A DNA stretch of 64,000 bases from Halomarina oriensis. Lineage in GTDB: Archaea > Halobacteriota > Halobacteria > Halobacteriales > Haloarculaceae. Location of the stretch: assembly GCF_009791395.1 (NCBI RefSeq), contig NZ_WSZK01000008.1, positions 57,810-121,809 on the forward strand, given 5' to 3'. Made by a program: the position numbers and the translations under genes. The notes under the pieces were generated by a model. That model was given only the letters and a program-made list of their open reading frames with translations. It ran no database searches and was not told where the DNA came from. This document shows positions 34,945 to 43,292 of this stretch, piece by piece. Within the stretch, counting starts at the first letter, position 1, and every line of letters starts with the position of its first letter.

Positions 34945-35349
34945 ATGAGCATCGAGACCACGCCGGAGTCCGACGAGATGGCCGCGGCCGCCCGTGCCAC
35001 CGAACTCGCAGGCGACCTCGGGACCGCCATCGCCGACCTTCCCGCCTACCGGGAGTTCGCCGAGGCCAAGCAGGCCGTCGAGGACAGCGAGGAGGCCCAG
35101 GAGAAGATTCAGGTCTTCGAGCAGAAACGCGAGGAGTTCATGCTCGCCCGCCAGACCGGCAACGCCTCGAACGAGGACCTCCGCGAACTGCAGGAGGCCC
35201 AAGAGGAACTCCACGACATCCCGGTCATGAGCGAGTACCTCCGCGCGCAGTCCGACCTCGAACTCCAGTTGCAGGAGCTCAACGAGATGATTTCGGCACC
35301 GCTGTCGGTCGACTTCGGGGAGAAAGCCGGCGGCTGCTGTCAGGACTGA
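34945..35349 (+). CDS. YlbF-family regulator
   Basis: 134 residues, almost all helical: DLGTAIADLPAYREFAEAKQ, FEQKREEFMLARQTGNASNE and MSEYLRAQSDLELQLQEL. The final GGCCQD supplies two cysteines. In Bacillus, YlbF with YmcA and YaaT forms an Fe-S-bearing complex that helps RNase Y. Haloarchaeal function is unknown. The CAGACCTAAAC just upstream (34912-34922) serves as TATA-like box and resembles one half of the TTTAGGC dyads at 50438, 58850 and 60053. The gene is followed directly by the second structured element. Confidence 0.82.
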   Translation: MSIETTPESDEMAAAARATELAGDLGTAIADLPAYREFAEAKQAVEDSEEAQEKIQVFEQKREEFMLARQTGNASNEDLRELQEAQEELHDIPVMSEYLRAQSDLELQLQELNEMISAPLSVDFGEKAGGCCQD

Positions 35350-35356
35350 ACACGAC

Positions 35357-35540
35357 TTTTTTATCCACGCGCCGGAGTCGCGGAGCGACTCCGGCAGTGT
35401 AAACGCTCGAACAAAAGGATTCCTCGCAGACTTCGCGCTCTTCGAGCGCTCCGTCTGCTCGTCATCACCAGAAGCCACCGGCTTCTGGTTAGCCCACGAG
35501 GCGCAACGCGTCTCGTGACACCCCGCTCACTCGCGTTGCC
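35357..35540 (+). repeat. Structured intergenic element, copy 2 (in the 35350-35671 gap)
   Basis: It starts 8 bases after the YlbF stop with TTTTTTATCCACG, then an 11-bp hairpin with 3-base loop (35371-35395) and CAGTGTAAACGCT. Next come a two-step hairpin (35426-35458), a perfect 10-3-10 hairpin (35467-35489) and a 10-3-10 hairpin with one G-T pair (35495-35517). The end is uncertain. Compared with copy 1 the same words occur in the same order (TTTTAKCCACG, CAGKGTAAACGCT, CATCACC, GGTTAGC) while stem bases differ in pairs. The T-tract may also terminate ylbF transcription. From 35541 to 35671 nothing is recognised. Confidence 0.65.
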
Positions 35541-35671
35541 CGTTCACGGCGAACCGCGCTCGTTGTACTCGCGCGGATGCTGTGAGTGTTTGTTCCAACG
35601 AAACTCAGCTGATTCAACTGTTAGACAGAGAGCGTGAGTGTATCAGTTTGCCAGTCTCGATTCGACGACGG

Positions 35672-36091
35672 TCAACAGCACGGGTCCACGTCACTCTCCG
35701 GTAGGGGTGCTGTACCGCTGCCGTAGACCTCATCGGCCATTCGGACCCCGAGGGCGTAGTGATTGGTGTTATAGACGAGATACGTTTCTTCTCCCTTCAT
35801 CCGGTTAGAAAACGACCGCATGGCGCTGGTCTTCTCGTCATCATCGTCCAAGCACGCCCGAACGACACCGTCCTCGACTGCCGTCTGAAGAATCGACTGC
35901 TCAGCGTCAGGCAACTCGGAGAATTGGATAATCGTCGCTTGTTCAGGTACCGTATCGGTACGCTCGACCGCGATTTCTCCGTCATGTGGCATCGAGGTGC
36001 CGAAGAACCCCTGACTACAACTCCCCGAACAGCCAGCAAGCATCGAAGCGGGGGCGAGACTGAGGGAGGCGAGGAGGGACCGGCGGTTCAT
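35672..36091 (-). CDS. Small Tat/Sec lipoprotein, function unknown
   Basis: 139 residues: MNRRSLLASLSLAPASMLAG plus Cys form a twin-Arg-like signal with lipobox. The mature part holds DTVPEQATIIQFSELPDAEQ and ends ESDVDPCC. Cysteines near both ends could form a disulfide. Codon use is less G/C-biased at third positions than in neighbours and the flanks are A/T-richer, hinting at later acquisition. Convergent with YlbF across the structured element. No family recognised; proteins of this size and pattern are common and lineage-specific in haloarchaea. Confidence 0.65.
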   Translation of the reverse strand: MNRRSLLASLSLAPASMLAGCSGSCSQGFFGTSMPHDGEIAVERTDTVPEQATIIQFSELPDAEQSILQTAVEDGVVRACLDDDDEKTSAMRSFSNRMKGEETYLVYNTNHYALGVRMADEVYGSGTAPLPESDVDPCC

Positions 36092-36266
36092 GTGTCCGAA
36101 TTCGATGATGATTCGCTAAGTATCTTCTGTTGAAACGAAAGATGGTGTGTTAGACTCGCGGCACACGTCTAACAAAACCAGCAAGCTGTGCAGTGGCGTC
36201 GCGTGCCGACTCGAACGACGAACGAACGGGGTCGTGGAGGGAAGGTGGTGGATTTAGGAGGCTCCC

Positions 36267-37118
36267 GTGGGTGCGACCGATATGGACGACGTCCACTCCG
36301 ACTGGGGCGACTGGTTGCTCAGAGCCGTCGAGCAGAGCGACCCCGAGGGACTGGCGGTCTGGTATCTCGGCTGTAACGGCTTCGTCGTGAAGGCGAGCGA
36401 CGGAACGACGCTGTTCGTCGACCCGTACCTCGGAACGGGCGACCCGCCGCGAACGGTTCGGATGATTCCCGTGCCGTTCGACGCGGCGGACGTGCGCGAA
36501 GCCGACGCGGTGTTCGCAACCCACGAGCACACCGACCACACCCACGGGCCGAGTCAGGGCCCCATCCTCGCCACCACCGACGCACCGTTCTTCGGCACGG
36601 ACGCTTCACACGACGTCGTCGCCGAAGAAGGCTGGCGCGAGGCGTGGGACCTCGGCGACGACCGCTTCGTCGAGGTCTCGGAGGGCGACACCGTCGACGT
36701 GGGCGAGGTGACGGTCCACGTCGAACCGGCCCACGACCCCGACGCCGAGCATCCCGTCTCGTACGTCTTCGAGCACGCCGGTCGGACGTTCTTCCACGGC
36801 GGCGACGCCCGGCCGAGCGACCGCTTCGCGGACGTCGGCGAGCGCTACGACATCGACCTCGGGGCGCTCGCGTTCGGCAGTGCCGGCCGTATCCCGGACA
36901 AGGAGACCGGCGACCCGGTCGACACGCAGTGGTACTCGGGGGAGAACGACGTCACCGAGGCCGCCCGCCAACTCCGACTCGACCGGTTCCTCCCGACCCA
37001 CTGGGACATGTGGAAGGGGCTGACCGCGGACCCGACCGCGCTGGGACCGCACGTCCGCGGGTTCGAGTACCCCCGCCGTCTCGAGCTGCTCGAAATCGGC
37101 GACAGCACCACCGTCTGA
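36267..37118 (+). CDS. MBL-fold metal-dependent hydrolase (UlaG-like)
   Basis: 283 residues. The metal site is seen as FATHEHTDHTHGP, with further ligands VEPAHDPD, FHGGDARPSD and a terminal FLPTHWDMWKGL. The opening AVWYLGCNGFVVKASDGTTL is the YlbA/UlaG (L-ascorbate-6-phosphate lactonase) type of MBL protein. A GTG at 36267 lies 5 bases behind an AGGAGG, an ideal Shine-Dalgarno spacing, and is taken as start; ATG 36282 is the alternative. Substrate unknown; a sugar lactone or related compound is the family guess. Confidence 0.83.
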   Translation: MGATDMDDVHSDWGDWLLRAVEQSDPEGLAVWYLGCNGFVVKASDGTTLFVDPYLGTGDPPRTVRMIPVPFDAADVREADAVFATHEHTDHTHGPSQGPILATTDAPFFGTDASHDVVAEEGWREAWDLGDDRFVEVSEGDTVDVGEVTVHVEPAHDPDAEHPVSYVFEHAGRTFFHGGDARPSDRFADVGERYDIDLGALAFGSAGRIPDKETGDPVDTQWYSGENDVTEAARQLRLDRFLPTHWDMWKGLTADPTALGPHVRGFEYPRRLELLEIGDSTTV

Positions 37119-37198
37119 GGGTTTTCTCCCGTGCGAGGTCGTCGGGGGCTATACAGTTCACGGACACCTTTATTATCGGAAAGAAGAACAGTCACACA

Positions 37199-38935
37199 AT
37201 GAGTGAACTGGCTACCGGTGTCGTCGAGTCGGGCGACGTCACCGTCGAGAAGTCGTTCGAACCGGACGAGTTCCCAGTCCCCGCTATCGCGTTCGTCGTC
37301 CGGTCGGCGCGCGACGAGCGTGTGGCCGTCCGCGTGACCGACGAACTCCCGGAGGGAATCAAGGCCGACGACGTCGGGTTCCACCCCGAGTTCGGCGAGG
37401 AGTGCTGGTCCGTCGACGACGGTGCGCTCGTCTTCGAGCGTGACCTCGGTGCGGGCGAAGAGGTGACGACGGTGTACGCACTGCGCGACCAGGACGTGGA
37501 CGCGGTCGAGGAGTTCCTCGACGACCCGGTTCTGGAGGTCGACGACGCCGCGGCCGACGTCCTCGGGACGAACAGCGGTGACGTCGTACGCGACGTCATC
37601 GCGGGCGACGCGGACAGCGTTCCGGGACTCGAAGAGGAGGCGGAGGCCGTCGACATCACGGCCGAGGAGGACGCCGAGAGAGCGGACGAGGAGGACGAGG
37701 AGGTCGAACCCATCGAGTTGAGCGACCCGAGCGACGGGAGCGACGGGAGCGACGACGCGCCCGACGCGACACCCGAACCGACGCCCGCGACGTCGTCGAG
37801 CGACGCCGTCGACACGGCCCCTGCTGCGAGCGGCGTCGCCGCGGCCCTCGCCCGCGAGTTGCGCGACGGCAGCGTCGACCCCACCGTCGAGGACGCGCTT
37901 CGGAACGCGCTCGGTGCGGACGGTCCGTCGGGGAGCGAGACCGCGCAGTTGGCGACCATCCGCGAGGACGTGACGAAGCTTCGGGCTTACGTGAACGCAC
38001 TGGAGGCGTTCCTCGACGAGAACGGCGACGCGCAGACGCTGTTGCGTGACCTCCGTGGCGAACTCGGCTCGCTGGAGTCACGGCTCGACAGCCACGAACA
38101 GCGACTCGGCACCGTCGACGACGGCGTCGAACGGGTCGACGGCCGTGTGGACGAGGTCGAGGAACGAACCGACGGCCTCGACGAGCGACTCGACGAGACC
38201 AGCGCGTCGGTCGAGGCGCGTTTCGAGGAGACGACGGACACCCTCGACGAACTCGGAGAGGCGGTCGAAGTCGTCGACGACCGCGTGGCGGCGGTCGCGG
38301 CCGACGTCGAGAGCGTCGACGAACGGGCCGACGCGGTCGACGCCGACGTCGAGGAACTGTTCGAACACGCCGACGAGACCGACGAACGGTTCGACGCCGT
38401 CACCGACCGAATCGAGGACGCCACCGGTCGGACCGAGACGGTCGGCCAGGAACTCGACGCGGTCCGCGAGGAGGTCGACGACCTCTACGAGCGGACGGAC
38501 GAGGCGGCGACGGCCATCGAGACCCTCGACGGGTCGACCGACGACCTGGAGGACGGGTTGGTCGACGTCGAGGGACACGTCGAGGCCGTCCGCGACGATC
38601 TCGCGGCGGTCGAGGACCACCTCGATACGTTCCGTGGCGAGGCGGCGACCACCGACGACGTGGACGCGCTGAGCGGCCGACTCGACGAGACGGCGGAGGG
38701 ACTCACCGAGACGGTCGACCACGTTAAGGCCGCCGAGGGCCGTATCGACGACCTCGAAGAGAGCCTCGACGAGGCCGGCGACGTCACGGAGCGCTTCGAC
38801 GCGCTGGAGACGGAACTGGAGCGTGTCGAAGCGCTCTCGACGCGCCTCGACGACGCGGAAGCGGAACTCGACGAGTTCGACTCGTTCAGGACGCGGATGG
38901 CCGGTGTCTTCGGTGGCGACGCGCCCGGCGAGTAG
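37199..38935 (+). CDS. Long acidic coiled-coil protein
   Basis: 578 residues. Residues 1-110 form a beta-rich domain (FPVPAIAFVVRSARDERVAV, LVFERDLGAGEEVTTVYALR). Residues about 130-215 are a very acidic linker rich in Asp, Glu, Ser and Pro. From about 235 to 565 there is an almost unbroken coiled coil with short repeating units of the type VDERVDxVEERTDxLDERLDE, in the style of chemotaxis receptors or SMC hinges. No membrane helix or catalytic motif. TTTATTA (37169-37175) is placed for a leaderless start at 37199. Probably cytoskeletal, scaffold or tethering; unknown. Confidence 0.72.
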   Translation: MSELATGVVESGDVTVEKSFEPDEFPVPAIAFVVRSARDERVAVRVTDELPEGIKADDVGFHPEFGEECWSVDDGALVFERDLGAGEEVTTVYALRDQDVDAVEEFLDDPVLEVDDAAADVLGTNSGDVVRDVIAGDADSVPGLEEEAEAVDITAEEDAERADEEDEEVEPIELSDPSDGSDGSDDAPDATPEPTPATSSSDAVDTAPAASGVAAALARELRDGSVDPTVEDALRNALGADGPSGSETAQLATIREDVTKLRAYVNALEAFLDENGDAQTLLRDLRGELGSLESRLDSHEQRLGTVDDGVERVDGRVDEVEERTDGLDERLDETSASVEARFEETTDTLDELGEAVEVVDDRVAAVAADVESVDERADAVDADVEELFEHADETDERFDAVTDRIEDATGRTETVGQELDAVREEVDDLYERTDEAATAIETLDGSTDDLEDGLVDVEGHVEAVRDDLAAVEDHLDTFRGEAATTDDVDALSGRLDETAEGLTETVDHVKAAEGRIDDLEESLDEAGDVTERFDALETELERVEALSTRLDDAEAELDEFDSFRTRMAGVFGGDAPGE

Positions 38936-38989
38936 CCGCCGGTCGCCCGAATCGGTCGCGTTTTATCGCCGGAACGAGTGTCTCGGACA

Positions 38990-39862
38990 ATGGCAGACAT
39001 CAGCGTCGCCGTTCCACGGAAGGGTCGCCCGCTCGAAGCCGTCCTCGAACGGCTGGCGACCCATACGGGGACGACGGACCTCGCCGACGAGGTCATCTCG
39101 ACGCTACGGTACGAGAAGGCGGTCACGAAGGGACAACAGGCGGCCGACCGGTCGGTCTACGACCGTCTCGCGGCGTACAGCGAGGGGAACGCCGAGTACA
39201 CGCTCTGCCGCGACGGTCGGGAGGGGTTCCCCCGGCGCATCGTCTTCGACTCGGTGACGTGGCGACTCGACGATCACGAGGTTCGGCTGATCGGCCGGGA
39301 AGAGCCGTTTCGGGCGCTCCGGAAACACGAGTTCGCACTCGGGTTCGACAGCGCGGACCTCGTCCTCGAAGAGGTGGTCGGCCTCGCGCCGACCCCCCTC
39401 CGGGACATCGCCGACGTCAACGACCGCATCGACCCGCTCGACACCGACGTTCGGGTCGTCACCGGCCTCGGGGATACGGTCTACCACACGCTGCTGGCGA
39501 CCCCCGCCGTCGCCGACGGTGACCTGGACCGTTCGTTCGTCGAGGAGTACGTCGGCCCGGTCTGTATCTCGCCGCGATACGAGCGACTCGTCGAGGCCGT
39601 CGTCGGGACCGACGCGCTCGACGGTATCGAGTTCTGCTACCCGAGCGAGGGGGTCGAGGAGGAGGCAGCCATCGCGGAGGCCGGTCTGGGTGTCTACGTC
39701 ACCGTGACGGGGTCGACCGCACGGGACCACGGTCTCGTCCTCGGCGAACCGCTCTTTCCCTCCGAGACCGTCCTGCTGGAGAACGAATCCGAGTCCCGAC
39801 CGGTCGACGAACGCCTCAAGCAGGTCCTCGAACCGGTCGAGACCGAACTCGCGGTTCGCTGA
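38990..39862 (+). CDS. Protein of unknown function, distantly HisG/PBP-like
   Basis: 290 residues: MADISVAVPRKGRPLEAVLE opens like the periplasmic-binding-protein-fold ATP phosphoribosyltransferase (HisG), and RALRKHEFALGFDSADLVLEEVVGLAP... recalls its substrate-domain pattern. Compared with HisG, the PRPP-binding signature (E-x-A-P-like) is not visible, so activity as HisG is not claimed. There is no signal peptide, so a cytoplasmic sensor or enzyme is possible. GTTTTATC at about 38959-38966 sits 24-31 bases before the ATG. It follows the coiled-coil gene by 54 bases but has its own promoter. Confidence 0.6.
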   Translation: MADISVAVPRKGRPLEAVLERLATHTGTTDLADEVISTLRYEKAVTKGQQAADRSVYDRLAAYSEGNAEYTLCRDGREGFPRRIVFDSVTWRLDDHEVRLIGREEPFRALRKHEFALGFDSADLVLEEVVGLAPTPLRDIADVNDRIDPLDTDVRVVTGLGDTVYHTLLATPAVADGDLDRSFVEEYVGPVCISPRYERLVEAVVGTDALDGIEFCYPSEGVEEEAAIAEAGLGVYVTVTGSTARDHGLVLGEPLFPSETVLLENESESRPVDERLKQVLEPVETELAVR

Positions 39863-40065
39863 CCGCCCCGACCATCGACCCCTCCCCGCTACAGCCTGAA
39901 GAGTGCGCCGAGGAGTCGAGGGCGGTCTGCGATGCGAGCCGAGAGGTAGTGCCTGCTACGACGGGTTCTCGTTCCTCATTCGGTGACGAAACGAGAGCGC
40001 TGTCCGGGGAGATACTGCGACTCGGCCGACTGTCCGAACGGTGGTCCTGACACACCCGTCACGGC

Positions 40066-40932
40066 TCACTCGGTGTCGACGCGTCCGCCGTCCTCCCAGC
40101 GGTAGAACCCTTCCCCGGACTTGACGCCGAGTTTCCCGGCGCGGACCTTCCGTTTGAGGAGGGCTGGCGGTCGGAACCGTTCGCCCAGTTCCTCCCGGAG
40201 GTACTGGAGGATGTGGAGTCGGACGTCGAGGCCGACTCTGTCCGTGAGTTCGAGCGGTCCGACCGGGAAGTTGTACCCCTCGACCATCGCCCGGTCGATG
40301 GCGGCGGGGTCGGCGACCCCCTGTTCGACCATCCGGATGGCCTCCGCGCCGATGGCGACGCCGAGACGCGAGGTGGCGAACCCGGGGAAGTCCTCGACGA
40401 CGACACAGGTCTTGCCCGCGTCCTCCAGCATCTCGACGAGTCGCGTTTCGGTCTCGTCGGCGGTCTGTTCGGCCCGAATCACCTCGACGAGGTCCATCAG
40501 GTGAGGTGGGTTGAAGAAGTGCGCACCGACGAACCGCTCGGGGTTCGACACCGAACTCGCCAGTTCAGTCACCGAGAGCGAGGAGGTGTTGGTCGCCAGC
40601 AGGCAGTCGCCGGGAGCGGCGGCGTCGACCTCCTCGAACACCGACTGCTTGAGGTCCATCGACTCCGGAACCGCCTCGACGACGAGTCCGGCGTCACCGA
40701 CCGCGGCGTCGAGATCGGTCTCCCCGGTCAGTCGGCCGAGCGTCGCGTCCCGCTCGGCCTCGCTCACCTTCCCGAGTTCGACGCCCTTCTGCAGGTTCGA
40801 CCGGACGGTGTCGACACCGTCCGCCACCCGTTCGTCGTCCACGTCGCGCATCGTCACGTCGTGACCGGCCATCGCCAGCACCTGTGCGATGCCGTGGCCC
40901 ATGCTCCCCGCACCGAGGACGGCAGTCTGCAT
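40066..40932 (-). CDS. 3-hydroxyacyl-CoA dehydrogenase (NAD-dependent)
   Basis: 288 residues. AVLGAGSMGHGIAQVLAMAG binds NAD, and the motif ATNTSSLSVTELASSVSNPE plus VGAHFFNPPHLMDLVEVIRA includes the catalytic His. GPLELTDRVGLDVRLHILQY and GVKSGEGFYRWEDG complete the C-terminal dimerisation domain. Length fits stand-alone HBD/HAD enzymes, not the fused FadB/FadJ form. It oxidises 3-hydroxyacyl-CoA in beta-oxidation, and would complement the ligase, dehydrogenases and thiolase elsewhere in the window. No enoyl-CoA hydratase is found here. Confidence 0.92.
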   Translation of the reverse strand: MQTAVLGAGSMGHGIAQVLAMAGHDVTMRDVDDERVADGVDTVRSNLQKGVELGKVSEAERDATLGRLTGETDLDAAVGDAGLVVEAVPESMDLKQSVFEEVDAAAPGDCLLATNTSSLSVTELASSVSNPERFVGAHFFNPPHLMDLVEVIRAEQTADETETRLVEMLEDAGKTCVVVEDFPGFATSRLGVAIGAEAIRMVEQGVADPAAIDRAMVEGYNFPVGPLELTDRVGLDVRLHILQYLREELGERFRPPALLKRKVRAGKLGVKSGEGFYRWEDGGRVDTE

Positions 40933-41162
40933 ACTCCGGCGTGTGAGGCCCGGAGCAAAAGTCCTCCTCTCGGGCGCCGTCGCCACCCGCGTGCGCGAGA
41001 TATTTCATCCGAACCTACCGGTAGTCGTGGCCAGCGGTGAACGGGAGGACAGTCTCGACGCCGCGACCGGGACGTGATTCGCCACCGGTGACTCACACGA
41101 ACCGAACCGTCACGTACGCACTGGATGACGGCTATGTCGTCCCCGCGTGTAGCGAATCCCGT

Positions 41163-42185
41163 ATGAGCGACGACGCGACGATGCGAGCAGCCCAGGTTCC
41201 CGAAGCGGGCGGCGACTTCGAGGTGGTCGAGAAGCCGATTCCCGACCCCGGCCCCGACGAGGTGCGGGTCGCCGTCGACGCCTGCGGAGTCTGTTTCAGC
41301 GACCACTACACGAAAGACGGCGTCTACCCCGGCATCGACTATCCACGCACGCCCGGTCACGAGGTGGCGGGTCACGTCGACGCCGTCGGCGAGGACGTGA
41401 CGACGTGGGAGGAGAGTCAGCGCGTCGGCGTCGGCTGGCACGGCAGTCACTGCTTCACCTGCGACCCGTGTCGCCGCGGCGACTTCATCAACTGCGAGGA
41501 GGCGTCGGTGACCGGCATCCACTTCGACGGCGGCTACGCCGAGTACCTGACCGCACCACAGGAGGCGCTGGCGGCGATTCCCGACGACCTCGACGCCGTC
41601 GACGCCGCGCCGCTGCTCTGTGCGGGCGTGACGACGTACAACGCCATCCGGAACACCGGTGCACGACCCGGTGACCTCGTCGCCATCCAGGGTATCGGCG
41701 GCCTGGGCCACCTCGGCCTCCAGTACGCCCACCGGGCGGGCTTCGAGACGGTCGCGCTCTCGCGGGGCACCGACAAGCGTGACCTGGCGTTCGACCTCGG
41801 CGCGGACCACTTCGTCGACACCGACGCCGAGGACCCGGCCGACGCGCTCGGCGAGATGGGTGGGGCACGCGTGATTCTCGGCACCGCACCGTCGAGCGAC
41901 GCCATCGAGTCCGTCGTCGGCGGTCTCGGGCCGAACGGGCAGTTGGTCGTCGTCGGGGTGCCCGGTGACGGCGTCGAGGTGTCGATTCAGGCGCTCGTCG
42001 GCGGGCGCAACACCGTCGAAGGGTGGGCCTCGGGAACGGCGCGTGACTCACAGGACGCCCTGGAGTTCAGCGCGCTTCGGGACGTGACGCCGATGGTCGA
42101 GGAGTTCTCGCTGGACGAGGCCGCCGACGCCTACGCGGCGATGCTCGACGGCGAGGTCCGGTTCCGGTCGGTTGTCGTCCCGTAG
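41163..42185 (+). CDS. Zinc-dependent alcohol dehydrogenase (MDR family)
   Basis: 340 residues. The catalytic-zinc ligands lie in ACGVCFSDHY and TPGHEVAGHVDAVGED. The structural-zinc cysteines are seen in CFTCDPCRRGDFINCEE (four cysteines). The coenzyme site is IQGIGGLGHLGLQYAHRAG. The protein resembles AdhA/formaldehyde-type alcohol dehydrogenases active on primary alcohols or aldehydes. ATG 41163 (MSDDATMRAAQVPEAGG) is used, since the upstream frame has no family match. Divergent from the hydroxyacyl-CoA dehydrogenase. Confidence 0.9.
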   Translation: MSDDATMRAAQVPEAGGDFEVVEKPIPDPGPDEVRVAVDACGVCFSDHYTKDGVYPGIDYPRTPGHEVAGHVDAVGEDVTTWEESQRVGVGWHGSHCFTCDPCRRGDFINCEEASVTGIHFDGGYAEYLTAPQEALAAIPDDLDAVDAAPLLCAGVTTYNAIRNTGARPGDLVAIQGIGGLGHLGLQYAHRAGFETVALSRGTDKRDLAFDLGADHFVDTDAEDPADALGEMGGARVILGTAPSSDAIESVVGGLGPNGQLVVVGVPGDGVEVSIQALVGGRNTVEGWASGTARDSQDALEFSALRDVTPMVEEFSLDEAADAYAAMLDGEVRFRSVVVP

Positions 42186-42216
42186 TCGGTGGCCGGCAGG
42201 CACGGTCGCTCGCCGA

Positions 42217-42363
42217 TCACTCCGAGTAGCCCTCCTGGACGAACCGGGTGCTCTCGTAGATGTTGAGCAGTTCCTCGATGAGTTCCACTCGTGTCTCGTC
42301 GTTTTCGAGATGCGTATCCAGTCGGTCGACGAGTTCGTCCGGGAGTTCGATGGTCGTTACCAT
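42217..42363 (-). CDS. Small ribbon-helix-helix-like protein
   Basis: 48 residues: MVTTIELPDELVDRLDTHLE, NDETRVELIEELLNIYEST and a tail RFVQEGYSE. One short strand followed by two helices is the pattern of MetJ/Arc-type (ribbon-helix-helix) DNA-binding subunits, or of the antitoxin-like DUF7557 proteins common in haloarchaea. No toxin gene adjoins it. It is convergent with the alcohol dehydrogenase and lies 85 bases after the SHOCT-type membrane gene. Confidence 0.72.
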   Translation of the reverse strand: MVTTIELPDELVDRLDTHLENDETRVELIEELLNIYESTRFVQEGYSE

Positions 42364-42447
42364 GTCGCGTGGCACTATGCACTCGTCCCTGATGAACGGG
42401 TGGATTCTCAGGGGTTCGTGTACGAGGTGGGGCGTCGGCCCGAGGGC

Positions 42448-42906
42448 TCACGTCGCCGGTTCTTCGACCGTCGCCGGACGGTCGGTCTCCCCCGAGTCGT
42501 GGCCGGGGGTCGCCGTTCCCGACGCTCGGCCCTCGTCGAGGACGCTGGCCAGACGGATCTCCAGTTCCCGCTCGTCGATTCGGTCGCCGACGTACTCGTC
42601 TTTCACCACGTCGAGCGGGTTCGGGACGGCGTCGGCCGCCCTGACGGCCGCCTCGACGCGACGGGCACCGTACCGAAGTCCGAAGGCCCCCACCGTGACG
42701 GCCAGCACGACCAGTCCCGACAGCCCCAGGAGTGTCAGCAGGTTCACGTCGCCGGCAGTCACCACGGCGAGCCCACCGAGGACGGCGATGACGCCGATGG
42801 CTGCCAGTCCGGAGAGCGCCACTAGCAAGACGAGCGTCCCGGCGAGCAGGTAGAGGCCCGCGCGGAACACCGCGAACGCTCGGGGATGGCGCACGTCTCC
42901 CGTCAT
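42448..42906 (-). CDS. Membrane protein with C-terminal SHOCT-like domain
   Basis: 152 residues (ATG at 42906; two codons more if 42912). Two membrane helices (FAVFRAGLYLLAGTLVLLVA with LSGLAAIGVIAVLGGLAVVT, and LLTLLGLSGLVVLAVTVGAF) are followed by a SHOCT-like motif DEYVGDRIDERELEIRLASV and an unstructured tail. SHOCT motifs are found at the ends of many haloarchaeal membrane proteins and probably mediate oligomerisation. Same strand as the RHH-like gene. Confidence 0.72.
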   Translation of the reverse strand: MTGDVRHPRAFAVFRAGLYLLAGTLVLLVALSGLAAIGVIAVLGGLAVVTAGDVNLLTLLGLSGLVVLAVTVGAFGLRYGARRVEAAVRAADAVPNPLDVVKDEYVGDRIDERELEIRLASVLDEGRASGTATPGHDSGETDRPATVEEPAT

Positions 42907-43292
42907 GCCCACCCGTTACCCGGCGACGCTCAAAGCGTTGTCGTGGGGACCCGAGTGACTCACGAGACGGTGGCCGCCGCGTGGGTGACGGTGACGACAC
43001 TGACCGCCGACGCCTCTCTCCGGACCACGCGCGTTCGCACATCGCCCCCGCCGAACCTTCGGGTCACACACTGTGCGCCCGGTGATTCCTGCCGACCCGC
43101 TTTCGCCGTCACCGATACCGTCGGAGCGGGCCGCTGATTGCAGAATTCGGCGGTTGTCGAGGGAGAGTCGTCTACCGCCGCGTCCCGAATTTGATATAAC
43201 GACATACGATTTACGAGTCGCTGGCGCGACGCCACTTCTGTTGGAAGAAGCACAACAGTAACTGGTGACTGCATCGAGACGGGGCCACAGCG
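42907..43292. other. Intergenic stretch before the XerC operon's 3' end
   Basis: About 386 bases without a convincing gene: short open frames on both strands lack codon bias. A/T-rich patch near 43190-43215 with TTTGATATAA, and GTCGCTGGCGCGAC (5-bp stem) at about 43218. No att-like direct repeat or tRNA was found here. Confidence 0.4.

Noticed and set aside
42886..43274. Overlapping short frames on both strands before the XerC operon end
   Set aside because: Low-complexity Thr/Val/Arg-rich translations with no coding bias; treated as intergenic.
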